NCBI GenBank assembly: GCA_913052425.1
Contig: CAJXEG010000011.1
Location: 1 to 15,821 of the forward strand
DNA from: an uncultured Flavobacteriaceae bacterium
GTDB lineage: Bacteria > Bacteroidota > Bacteroidia > Flavobacteriales > Flavobacteriaceae
Reading direction: 5' to 3'
DNA length: 15,821 nt
Shown here in pieces: positions 9,790 to 15,821 of this stretch (its first letter is position 1; each line of letters begins with the position of its first letter). Under the pieces are notes generated by a model. The model was not told where the DNA came from. It worked only from the letters and a program-made list of their open reading frames with translations, and did no database searches. The position numbers and the translations under genes were made by a program.

Positions 9790-11468
9790 TGAAAGAAAAA
9801 AAACCATTGCTACAACTAGAAGATCTCTCCATTTCGTCCAAAGAAGGATTACTTATCAATGGGCTTTCATTTACCGTCAATTCCAATGAGATCGTTGCTA
9901 TCGTTGGGGAGTCTGGCAGTGGAAAATCATTGACCGCCCTATCCATTGCAGGTTTGTTGTTCCAAACCCCATTGTCCGTCAGCAGTCAAAAAATGGAGTT
10001 GAGCGGGCAGGAACTTTCTCTTTTGTCCCACAAAGATTGGCAAACCGTCAGGGGTAAGGACTTGGGTATGGTTTTTCAGGAACCCCAGTCCAGCCTCAAC
10101 CCAAGTATGCGCTGTGGGCCACAGGTCATGGAACGCTTGCGACAAAACCAAATCGTAAAACCTCAAGAGTACCGAAATAGGGTATTAGAGGCTTTTGAAC
10201 AGGTACAACTGCCCCAGCCAAAACGTATTTTTAGGGCCTATCCCCACGAACTCAGTGGCGGACAAAAACAAAGGGTGATGATCGCCATGGCGTTGATCGG
10301 CAGCCCCAAGCTGTTGATCGCCGACGAACCCACCACCGCACTGGATGTGACCGTACAAAAAGAAATCCTGACCCTGATCAAAGACCGGCAAAAAGCCCAT
10401 AAAATGAGTGTTTTGTTCATCTCCCACGACCTGAGTGTGGTGGCTCAGTTTGCCGATAGGGTACTGGTGATGCACCAGGGTATATTGGTGGAAAGCGGAA
10501 CCGTAGCAGAGATATTTAAGAACCCTCAAGACCCCTATACCCAAGCACTTTTGTATGCCCGACCTCAACCCGACGAACGTCTGAAACGACTGCCCACGGT
10601 GGCAGATTTTTCCCAAAAACAAAAAAGCTTTAAATCCATTTCCAAAGCCACAAGGGCCAAAAAACACCAAGTGCTCTATACCCAAAAACCCCTGTTGGAG
10701 GTCCAGGGATTAGTAAAAGAATATCCCCTGACCCGACATTGGTTTAAAGAAAACCAAAGCCTTAAAGCAGTAAACGAGGTGAGTTTTGACCTTTATCCGG
10801 GGGAGACCTTGGGCTTGGTAGGGGAATCGGGTTGCGGGAAATCCACCATCAGTCGTGCCTTGGTGAATCTCGATCCTCCCACAGGGGGTGACATCCGCTA
10901 CAAAGGCCGATCCACAATAGGACTCAACCCCAAGGAATTAAGGGACTTGCGCAAGCAAATCCAATTGGTCTTTCAAGACCCTTTTGCAGCCCTGCACCCG
11001 TTAAAATATATAGGAGATGCCATTGCAGAGCCTCTTCATGTACATGGTTTGGTAAATGGAAAAGACGCTCAAAAACAAAGGGTTTTCCGATTGTTGGAAC
11101 AGGTAGGCTTAGGGGCCGAACATTACCATCGTTATCCCCACCAGTTGTCCGGGGGACAACGACAACGGGTGGTCATTGCCAGAGCCTTGGCCACAGAACC
11201 ACAATTACTGCTAATGGATGAATCCGTGGCCGCTTTGGACATCTCGGTTCAAGCACAGGTGCTTAATTTACTCAATGACCTTAAAGAACAATTGCAATTG
11301 TCCTACCTATTTATCTCCCACGATCTGAATGTGGTCAAATATATGGCCGATCGGATTTTGGTGATGCAAAAAGGAATTTTGGTGGAAGAGGGGGAAGCTG
11401 ATGAATTGTATTTCCACCCCCAACAGCCCTATACCAGGGAGTTGATCGCGGCCTTACCCAGGATTTAG
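9789..11468 (+). CDS. Fused double-domain ABC ATPase, peptide-importer (OppD-OppF) type
   Basis: A 559-residue cytoplasmic protein with two nucleotide-binding domains in tandem, as in E. coli YejF and GsiA. It would power uptake of di- or oligopeptides or related solutes. Domain 1 has Walker A GESGSGKS (40-47), signature LSGGQ (155-159), Walker [13 protein letters not shown] (Asp179, Glu180) and ISHD. Domain 2 has Walker A GESGCGKS (345-352), LSGGQ (453-457), Walker [13 protein letters not shown] (Asp477, Glu478) and ISHD. Ser replaces the usual Pro after the catalytic Glu in domain 2. Both active sites therefore look intact. The link at about 260-300 resembles the C-terminal OppD extension. 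No permease or binding-protein gene is in the window, so the partners must be elsewhere. Starts on TAATG with the exonuclease stop. Confidence 0.93.
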   Translation: MKEKKPLLQLEDLSISSKEGLLINGLSFTVNSNEIVAIVGESGSGKSLTALSIAGLLFQTPLSVSSQKMELSGQELSLLSHKDWQTVRGKDLGMVFQEPQSSLNPSMRCGPQVMERLRQNQIVKPQEYRNRVLEAFEQVQLPQPKRIFRAYPHELSGGQKQRVMIAMALIGSPKLLIADEPTTALDVTVQKEILTLIKDRQKAHKMSVLFISHDLSVVAQFADRVLVMHQGILVESGTVAEIFKNPQDPYTQALLYARPQPDERLKRLPTVADFSQKQKSFKSISKATRAKKHQVLYTQKPLLEVQGLVKEYPLTRHWFKENQSLKAVNEVSFDLYPGETLGLVGESGCGKSTISRALVNLDPPTGGDIRYKGRSTIGLNPKELRDLRKQIQLVFQDPFAALHPLKYIGDAIAEPLHVHGLVNGKDAQKQRVFRLLEQVGLGAEHYHRYPHQLSGGQRQRVVIARALATEPQLLLMDESVAALDISVQAQVLNLLNDLKEQLQLSYLFISHDLNVVKYMADRILVMQKGILVEEGEADELYFHPQQPYTRELIAALPRI

Positions 11469-11554
11469 GGTTTTTTAAAAGTATCCCAAGAGAAAATCAA
11501 AAGTGGTCCCACAGCGAAAAAAAGGATCAAGACAATTTTCCAGATTAAATTCAT
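11465..11554 (-). CDS. Putative 29-residue single-span membrane peptide
   Basis: An ATG at 11554 on the minus strand opens a frame of 29 residues, MNLIWKIVLILFFAVGPLLI followed by FSWDTFKKP, ending TAA at 11465-11467. Most of it is one hydrophobic span, with a short charged tail ending KKP. The ATG overlaps the stop of the preceding small frame as ATGA, the arrangement seen in coupled genes. The stop codon overlaps the stop of the ABC ATPase gene on the other strand. It lies downstream of the FG-GAP gene on the same strand. I do not recognise a family. The hydrophobic pattern, coupling and fit to the gap argue for a real gene; the tiny size argues for caution. Confidence 0.4.
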   Translation of the reverse strand: MNLIWKIVLILFFAVGPLLIFSWDTFKKP

Positions 11555-11662
11555 TGCTGTAAAATAAAAAAAATAAAGGTGAGTGCCATCCATACCCCAA
11601 ATCCCATAGCCACCAAGATTCGTCTTTTTAAATCAAAAGTTATGGGGGTCGGAGGCAGACAT
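11551..11662 (-). pseudogene. Possible small membrane protein ORF with a one-base shift
   Basis: Reading the minus strand from ATG at 11662 gives MSASDPHNF and then TGA. Dropping one base of the four-base run at 11635-11638 (AAAA on the plus strand) continues the reading as DLKRRILVAMGFGVWMALTF plus a hydrophobic tail ending ILQQ and TGA at 11551. That makes a 36-residue protein with a basic flank and one membrane span, ending exactly on the ATG of the next small frame. No ATG lies far enough upstream in the second frame to open it whole. The break could be a real mutation, a read error in a homopolymer, or a sign that the frame starts internally at GTG or ATG. Family not recognised. Confidence 0.3.
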
Positions 11663-11710
11663 GGTGGGAATCTTGTTTCTACATTAAGCAGACAGGTTAG
11701 TAGTGGTGTT

Positions 11711-12985
11711 TTATTTTTTGTTTGAATTTTTATTTATTGGGTTTTCATACCAGATCACCCCCAATCCCTTGCTATTGGTTCCATAATTTTCCTCGGTAGT
11801 GAGAACATCCAAATCACCGTCACCATCGATATCCAACAATTCAATACGATCAAATTTATAACCTTCCAATCCACTTAATTCGTGCCATATCCATTGAGAA
11901 TCAGTTGGCTTGTTTAAGTAGGACAGCCAATAGATACCTGCTTTATTTTCATCCTCGTAGGTATTGGTGGTGTGAACCAAATCAAGTTTTCCATCCCCAT
12001 TTATGTCGCCAACTTTGACCGCTTTAGCTTTTCCGGTCTCCTGAGGGATATCGATGCAATAACTTTTCCATTTCAGTCCGGATTGATCAAGTTTTCGAAA
12101 AAAAAAGATTTTCTGAGTGCTGCGTTCCGTTACAATCACGTCTTTTAAACCATCTCCATCTAAATCGGCAAAATCCATAAACATTACTTCCAACCCACGT
12201 GCGCCTATAAAATGGTTTTTCCATTGATGATTTTGGTTAACACACTCCCCCGGGTTTTCCAACCATCGAATACCGTTTGTTTCTCCCGTTTTACGATCCG
12301 AAGTAAGGATGTCAACATCTCCGTCTTGATCCATATCCTCAGCGATCAGGGACATTACCCATTGGGCTGAACTGATGGGATGCCAACTCCAACGGGACAG
12401 ATCATTTGGATTTTCTGAAGCTTGAAACCATCCGATTTCTGCTCCCTTGTTTTTGGCCCCTGCCACCAAATTAATGCCATTACCCCCATTGATTTGAGCA
12501 GTTATTGCAAACATCCATTGCATTCGGCCATCTGATATTGAAAGCACCTCGGTTTTCCATTTGGAAGCATCCAGATAATGGTCAGGTTCAGTAGGCGCCC
12601 AGTTGATGTAAATTTTTTTATGATCTCCTTCTGTGCTGGTGACGATGTCTACGGCTCCATCATTATTGATATCAGCAAATAAAGCGTCTTCAACAGAAGG
12701 GGTGTTACCTACAATTACTGATGGCCAAATTTCTTTGACCAATTCATATCCCGGATGCAAATAAACCTTGGTTATTCCCTCTTCTTCCCAGCCAGTTGTA
12801 ACGTCAGGAATACGATCACCATTGACATCAGCGATCCGGACTCCATCTGCACCGCTAAAAGTACTGTCGATAGCATATCTTTCCCAAGTTTGGTCTTGAG
12901 CTTTGACAGCATCAACCCTATAAGCTGAGGTAAAGATTAAAATGATTAAGCTTGTGATTTTTATCTTTGAAATGTCAAAAACCAT
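11711..12985 (-). CDS. Secreted FG-GAP / VCBS repeat protein
   Basis: A 424-residue exported protein. The signal peptide has lysines at its start, a hydrophobic core (ITSLIILIFTSAY), and a probable cut after VKA near residue 29. The mature part is built of repeats with calcium-binding loops: ADVNGDRIPDV, ADINNDGAVDIV, EDMDQDGDVDIL, ADLDGDGLKDVI, GDINGDGKLDLV and LDIDGDGDLDVL. Six such loops suggest a beta-propeller. Segments such as GADGVRIADVNGD, NKGAEIGWF and DRKTGETNGIRWLENP match a family also seen in planctomycetes and verrucomicrobia, but no enzyme activity is established for it. No catalytic domain is visible, so binding of a ligand or surface is the likely role. It stands alone apart from the tiny frames downstream; no Bacteroidota-type promoter was found upstream. 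Confidence 0.85.
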   Translation of the reverse strand: MVFDISKIKITSLIILIFTSAYRVDAVKAQDQTWERYAIDSTFSGADGVRIADVNGDRIPDVTTGWEEEGITKVYLHPGYELVKEIWPSVIVGNTPSVEDALFADINNDGAVDIVTSTEGDHKKIYINWAPTEPDHYLDASKWKTEVLSISDGRMQWMFAITAQINGGNGINLVAGAKNKGAEIGWFQASENPNDLSRWSWHPISSAQWVMSLIAEDMDQDGDVDILTSDRKTGETNGIRWLENPGECVNQNHQWKNHFIGARGLEVMFMDFADLDGDGLKDVIVTERSTQKIFFFRKLDQSGLKWKSYCIDIPQETGKAKAVKVGDINGDGKLDLVHTTNTYEDENKAGIYWLSYLNKPTDSQWIWHELSGLEGYKFDRIELLDIDGDGDLDVLTTEENYGTNSKGLGVIWYENPINKNSNKK

Positions 12986-13033
12986 TGATATGTTAGGTTT
13001 TATAGGTTTGGCTCAACGGTTGAAACTCATATA

Positions 13034-13126
13034 TCACCAATTTAAGAATAAATCCTCAAAAGTCATTTCCGGCACATCATTAAACCAGTCGTATGCCTTT
13101 ATTCGATCATGGAAAAACTTACTCAT
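13034..13126 (-). other. Unrecognised short open frame
   Basis: From ATG at 13126 this minus-strand frame encodes 30 residues, MSKFFHDRIKAYDWFNDVPE and a tail ending LFLNW, stopping with TGA at 13034-13036. The frame is open further upstream to about 13195 without another ATG, through a CKVC pair. The aromatic and charged make-up looks protein-like, but I recognise no family. It may be the end of a lost gene or chance. Confidence 0.15.
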
Positions 13127-13173
13127 CACATACCTAGAAGTTTTGCATACTTTACAGAAGGCCACCTTTTGAT

Positions 13174-13230
13174 CTAAGGCACTGGATTGGGAATCTTTTC
13201 ATTGATCCGAGGTACTTCTTAGTAGAAAAA
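13174..13230 (-). pseudogene. Remnant of a second aldo/keto reductase 3' end
   Basis: On the minus strand, 13174-13206 reads as ...INEKIPNPVP and a TAG stop. This repeats the C-terminus INEKIPNPAP of the intact aldo/keto reductase that ends at 13369. Over 31 aligned bases about 27 agree, and most differences fall at third codon positions, which is the mark of diverged coding sequence rather than chance. Just upstream, TKKYL can be matched to SKEVL of the intact gene after a small gap. Beyond about 13230 no similarity is visible. It appears to be the last trace of a tandem paralogue. Confidence 0.6.
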
Positions 13231-13310
13231 AAGGAATTGTTCAAAAAGAATATTTTGGATTTTCTGAACAAATAGAAAAGGACATTGAGGGATTTATATC
13301 AGAATAAACG

Positions 13311-13328
13311 TTGCACAACAATGTGCAA
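13311..13328. repeat. Perfect 7-bp inverted repeat behind the aldo/keto reductase gene
   Basis: TTGCACA at 13311-13317 and TGTGCAA at 13322-13328 are exact inverse copies around a 4-nt loop (ACAA). The dyad lies next to the terminator-like hairpin of the aldo/keto reductase gene and may be a second part of it, or a protein-binding site. Confidence 0.4.
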
Positions 13329-13348
13329 AAAGCCATTTAAAAAGGCTT
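13326..13348 (-). terminator. Terminator-like hairpin after the aldo/keto reductase gene
   Basis: On the minus strand, AAGCC (13348-13344), a 9-nt loop and GGCTT (13334-13330) form a short stem followed by more T residues. It begins about 20 nt after the stop of the aldo/keto reductase gene. The stem is only 5 bp, so strength is uncertain. Confidence 0.45.
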
Positions 13349-13368
13349 ATGCACTGGGACGTTTTCCC

Positions 13369-14406
13369 TCAAGGCGCCGGATTGGGGATTTTTTCATTGA
13401 TTTCATCAATTGCCATAAGAACCTCCTTGGAGAGTTTGACTTTATGGGTTGCGATATTTTCTTTAAGTTGTTCTATGGTGGTGGCGCCAATGATATTGGA
13501 TGTAACAAAACTGCGGTCATTGACAAAAGCCAGTGAGAGTTCGGTCAGCGACAGTCCGTGGTCTGAGGCCAGTTCAAAATAAAGATCGGTTGCCTTAAAG
13601 GAATTTTCTCCGCTGTATCTGGCCAAACGCTCAAACAAGGCCAAGCGGCCGTTGGCGGGCATCTTTCCGTTGCGATATTTTCCCGATAGCACCCCAAAGG
13701 CCAGGGGGGAGTAGGCCAAAAGCCCTATGTTTTCCCTGTGGCATATTTCGGCACTGCCCACTTCAAAGAGTCGATTGAGGAGGGAATAGGGGTTTTGAAC
13801 GGTGATCATTTTGGTGGCAGGAGACTGGGAGGCTTCTAAAAAACGCATGATCCCCCAGGGGTTTTCATTGGACAGGCCAATGTGTCTGATCTTTCCGGCT
13901 TTGATGTTATCGTTCAGTGCATCAAGGACGGCTTCAAAATTTTCTTCCCAGGGATCGTTGGGGTCGTATCGAAAACTTCTTACCCCAAAGGTGTTGGTTT
14001 TTCGCTCCGGCCAGTGCAACTGATAGAGGTCGATATAATCGGTTTGTAGTCTTTGGAGGCTCTTGTCGATGGCCTCATCGATATGGGCTTTTTTAAAGCT
14101 GAGATTTTTGCGGATGTGTTTGGTATAATCACCTGGCCCGGCGACTTTGGTGGCTAAAATAATCTTCTGCCTATGGCCTGTTTTTTTGAACCATGTTCCG
14201 ATGATGCGTTCGGTTTCCCCTTGGGTTTCCGCATTGGCAGGAACGGGATAGAGTTCGGCTGCATCAAAAAAATTAACACCTTGTTCCAGTGCGTAATCCA
14301 TTTGCTCATGGCCTTGGACTTCTGTATTTTGCCTGCCCCAAGTCATGGTGCCCAAGCAAATCTTACTGACTTTGATATCACTATCGGGCAAAAGATTGTA
14401 ATCCAT
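13369..14406 (-). CDS. Aldo/keto reductase, Tas-like
   Basis: NADPH-dependent cytosolic oxidoreductase of the aldo/keto reductase superfamily, close in length (345 residues) and in sequence pattern to E. coli Tas. The TIM-barrel tetrad is visible: Asp48 and Tyr53 in FFDAAELYPVP, Lys87 in LATKVAGPG, and His131 in LYQLHWPER. Other family segments are GTMTWGRQN near the start, KIRHIGLSNENPWGIMRF, QNPYSLLNRLFEVG, and the cofactor-binding IIGATTIEQLKENI near the end. The physiological substrate of Tas proteins is not firmly known. It begins 3 nt after the stop of the OmpA-like lipoprotein gene and so is probably on the same transcript, although no shared job is evident. A remnant of a paralogue lies beyond its terminator. 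Confidence 0.93.
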   Translation of the reverse strand: MDYNLLPDSDIKVSKICLGTMTWGRQNTEVQGHEQMDYALEQGVNFFDAAELYPVPANAETQGETERIIGTWFKKTGHRQKIILATKVAGPGDYTKHIRKNLSFKKAHIDEAIDKSLQRLQTDYIDLYQLHWPERKTNTFGVRSFRYDPNDPWEENFEAVLDALNDNIKAGKIRHIGLSNENPWGIMRFLEASQSPATKMITVQNPYSLLNRLFEVGSAEICHRENIGLLAYSPLAFGVLSGKYRNGKMPANGRLALFERLARYSGENSFKATDLYFELASDHGLSLTELSLAFVNDRSFVTSNIIGATTIEQLKENIATHKVKLSKEVLMAIDEINEKIPNPAP

Positions 14407-14409
14407 AAT

Positions 14410-15303
14410 TTAGTCTATCGTATTGATGATCTGTTTTATTTCGTCTAATTGTGGACTGAGTACTACTTCTATTCTTCGGTTGGCGGCTCGTCCTTCACGA
14501 GTAGAATTGGGAGCAATGGGCAGGTATTCTCCTCTACCGGCGGCCGTCAGGTTTTGGGGAAGGATATTGGGGTTTTCCAGCAATTGGTTGACAATGGCTG
14601 TGGCGCGTTTGGTGGACAGGTCCCAGTTGCCTTTTAGGGGGCCTTTACCACTGTAGGGAATATTGTCGGTATGTCCCTCGATAAGGATGGCAATGTCCGG
14701 ATTATCTGCCAAAACATTGCCCAATTCCTCAATGGCCAACCGCCCATCTGCTCCTACTGTCCAGCTTCCGGATTTGAATAAAAGTTTGTTTTCCATAGAG
14801 ACATAGACCTTTCCGTCCCGGGCTTCGACGGTGAGTCCTTTGTCTTCAAAATTCAACAGGGCGTCTGATAATTTTTCTTTCAGGTTCCGCATGGCCTCTT
14901 GTTGGCGTGTGATCAGCCCTTCCAGTTCATCGACTCGCGCCATACGATCGGCCAATTCATTTTCTCTTTCAGCGATTTTTTCCATCAGCGCCTCATTCTC
15001 TGCGATTCGTTCTTTGAGTGCTGTTTCACTGTTTTGTTTGAGTAAATCGAGAGAGGATTCCAGTTGTTCCAGTTTTTGTTGTTTTTGGTTAAGACTGTCT
15101 TCGGTTTCTTCCAAAGTTTCTTCAAGAGCGACAAATTTTTTGGTCAAATCCTTAATTTCAGCATTGAGGGTTTCGATGCTTTTGGTTTGGCGGTTGTAGT
15201 TGTCTTTGAGCAGTGCATAACGGGATTCCAAATCATTGAATACTCGGTTGGAAACACAGGAAGTGAGGCATAGGGCAATGAGCATAAAGGCGGAAATTTT
15301 CAC
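14410..15303 (-). CDS. OmpA-family lipoprotein with long coiled coil
   Basis: A 297-residue outer-membrane lipoprotein that should hold the envelope to peptidoglycan. The start is GTG at 15303: an in-frame TAA lies six codons upstream, and the next Met would cut off the basic start of the signal peptide (MKISAF). The lipobox LTSC places the lipid on Cys16. Residues about 20-150 are a heptad-rich coiled coil, full of Glu, Lys and Leu. The C-terminal OmpA domain shows LLFKSGSWTVGADG, ILIEGHTDNIPYSGKG, NWDLSTKRATAIV, AAGRGEYLPIAPN and NRRIEVVL, including the Asp and Arg that bind diaminopimelate in this family. First gene of a pair with the Tas-like reductase. No Bacteroidota-type promoter was seen in the 103-nt gap upstream. 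Confidence 0.92.
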   Translation of the reverse strand: MKISAFMLIALCLTSCVSNRVFNDLESRYALLKDNYNRQTKSIETLNAEIKDLTKKFVALEETLEETEDSLNQKQQKLEQLESSLDLLKQNSETALKERIAENEALMEKIAERENELADRMARVDELEGLITRQQEAMRNLKEKLSDALLNFEDKGLTVEARDGKVYVSMENKLLFKSGSWTVGADGRLAIEELGNVLADNPDIAILIEGHTDNIPYSGKGPLKGNWDLSTKRATAIVNQLLENPNILPQNLTAAGRGEYLPIAPNSTREGRAANRRIEVVLSPQLDEIKQIINTID

Positions 15304-15374
15304 AGGTTTAAATTTAGGTTAACTAGTTGATATTTAAGCATTTTCTTTTATTGATAAATTTATCTTGGTTGTTT

Positions 15375-15394
15375 AAATCCCTCTATAGGGGTTT
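15375..15394 (-). terminator. Terminator-like hairpin after xth
   Basis: AAATCCCT at 15375-15382 pairs with AGGGGTTT at 15387-15394 (8 bp with one G-U) around a CTAT loop. It begins 12 nt beyond the xth stop on the minus strand. The T-tract is short, so the call is moderate. It sits inside the 103-nt gap before the OmpA-like gene. Confidence 0.45.
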
Positions 15395-15406
15395 CATAAG
15401 GTTGAA

Positions 15407-15821
15407 TTAAAGTTCGAGTTCCACTCCCACTGGGCAATGGTCAGAATGCTTAGCGTCGGGAAGCAGATAGGCACGTTTGATGTTGTTTTTAAGGTTTTCA
15501 CTGACCAGGTTGTAATCGATCCGCCAACCTTTGTTGTTGTTTCTGGCGTTGGCCCGATAACTCCACCAGCTGTATTGGTGAGGTTCCGGGTTGAGATGGC
15601 GAAAGGAATCAACAAATCCGCTGTTCATAAATGTGTCGATCCATTGGCGTTCTTCAGGCAGAAAGCCGGAAACATTTTTATTGCGAACAGGATCGTGGAT
15701 GTCGATTGCTCGGTGGCAAATATTATAATCGCCACAGATCACCAATCTGGGATGATTTTTTTTCAAGGCATCAATATACTCTTGAAAATCGTCCATGAAT
15801 TTGAACTTGTGTTCCAATCGG
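15407..15821 (-). CDS. xth: Exodeoxyribonuclease III, C-terminal part (cut by window edge)
   Basis: An AP endonuclease and 3'-5' exonuclease of base-excision repair, of the exonuclease-endonuclease-phosphatase fold. About 138 residues are visible. They include GDYNICHRAIDIHDP (the catalytic Asp-Asn pair), GFLPEERQWID, YSWWSYRANARNNNKGWRID with the substrate-contacting Asp, and SDHCPV with the catalytic Asp-His. The order and spacing match the second half of Xth. The frame stays open to the right edge (codons CGA TTG GAA), so the TTG near 15817 is an internal leucine, not a start; the N-terminal half lies outside the window. A hairpin follows the stop, so it is probably not co-transcribed with the OmpA-like gene. 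Confidence 0.92.
   Translation of the reverse strand, partial: RLEHKFKFMDDFQEYIDALKKNHPRLVICGDYNICHRAIDIHDPVRNKNVSGFLPEERQWIDTFMNSGFVDSFRHLNPEPHQYSWWSYRANARNNNKGWRIDYNLVSENLKNNIKRAYLLPDAKHSDHCPVGVELEL

Larger units (their letters stand above)
12986..13368. other. Gene-poor stretch between FG-GAP gene and aldo/keto reductase
   Basis: About 380 bases with no intact gene. It holds a terminator-like hairpin and a second dyad behind the aldo/keto reductase gene, a remnant of a second aldo/keto reductase 3' end, a short unexplained minus-strand frame (13034-13126), and a perfect 11-nt dyad TCAAC-G-GTTGA at 13013-13023, 28 nt before the FG-GAP start. The remnant suggests the stretch is what is left after a deletion. 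Confidence 0.6.

Noticed and set aside
10185..10685. 166-codon minus-strand frame inside the ABC ATPase gene
   Set aside because: Antisense to the Walker B and linker parts of a clear ABC protein; no family features of its own.
12942..13172. 76-codon plus-strand frame over the start of the FG-GAP gene
   Set aside because: It overlaps the signal peptide region of a well-supported gene on the other strand, and its peptide resembles nothing known to me.
15394..15817. An exonuclease III gene starting near 15817
   Set aside because: The codon there is an internal TTG leucine; the frame stays open to the window edge and the first half of the protein is missing. It is a partial gene.

Overview
The window looks like chromosomal DNA of an aerobic member of the Bacteroidota, most likely a flavobacterium. 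The evidence is an araC-type regulator divergent from a hemA-C-D-E-F-B haem cluster, a promoter of the Bacteroidota TTG / TAnnTTTG type, no clear Shine-Dalgarno sites before most genes, modest GC content, and protein features typical of the phylum (a Mg-type HemB, and Xth with the GDYNICH motif). Species cannot be named from this.

Layout. Positions 1-208 (minus) hold the start of an AraC-family regulator cut by the window edge. A 202-bp AT-rich divergent region follows. It carries the hem promoter and a dyad that could be an operator. Positions 411-6126 (plus) hold hemA, hemC, hemD, hemE, hemF and hemB. The first four overlap and the rest are closely spaced, and a strong hairpin ends the unit. 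Together they take glutamyl-tRNA to protoporphyrinogen IX, except for the glutamate-1-semialdehyde aminotransferase (hemL) step, which is not encoded here. HemF is the oxygen-dependent enzyme, which implies aerobic growth. Positions 6213-11468 (plus) hold an alkylguanine-DNA methyltransferase gene (ogt-like), a membrane-anchored serine hydrolase, a decayed tandem copy of that hydrolase, a DEDDy 3'-5' exonuclease, and a fused two-domain ABC ATPase of the peptide-importer type.

The right part is on the minus strand. From the right edge leftwards it holds xth (partial at the window edge), an OmpA-type coiled-coil lipoprotein followed after 3 nt by a Tas-like aldo/keto reductase, a gene-poor stretch with a small remnant of a second aldo/keto reductase 3' end, a secreted FG-GAP/VCBS repeat protein, and two very small membrane-peptide reading frames joined by an ATGA overlap. 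The last of these meets the ABC ATPase gene with overlapping stop codons.

Most of the window is ordinary, well-conserved metabolism and repair. The points worth a second look are the pseudogenised hydrolase copy, whose three nonsense codons all sit at tryptophan positions; the unlisted pair of tiny membrane ORFs near 11465-11662; the aldo/keto reductase remnant near 13174; and the TTG start and short leader of hemA. I see no clear evidence of a wholly new system.
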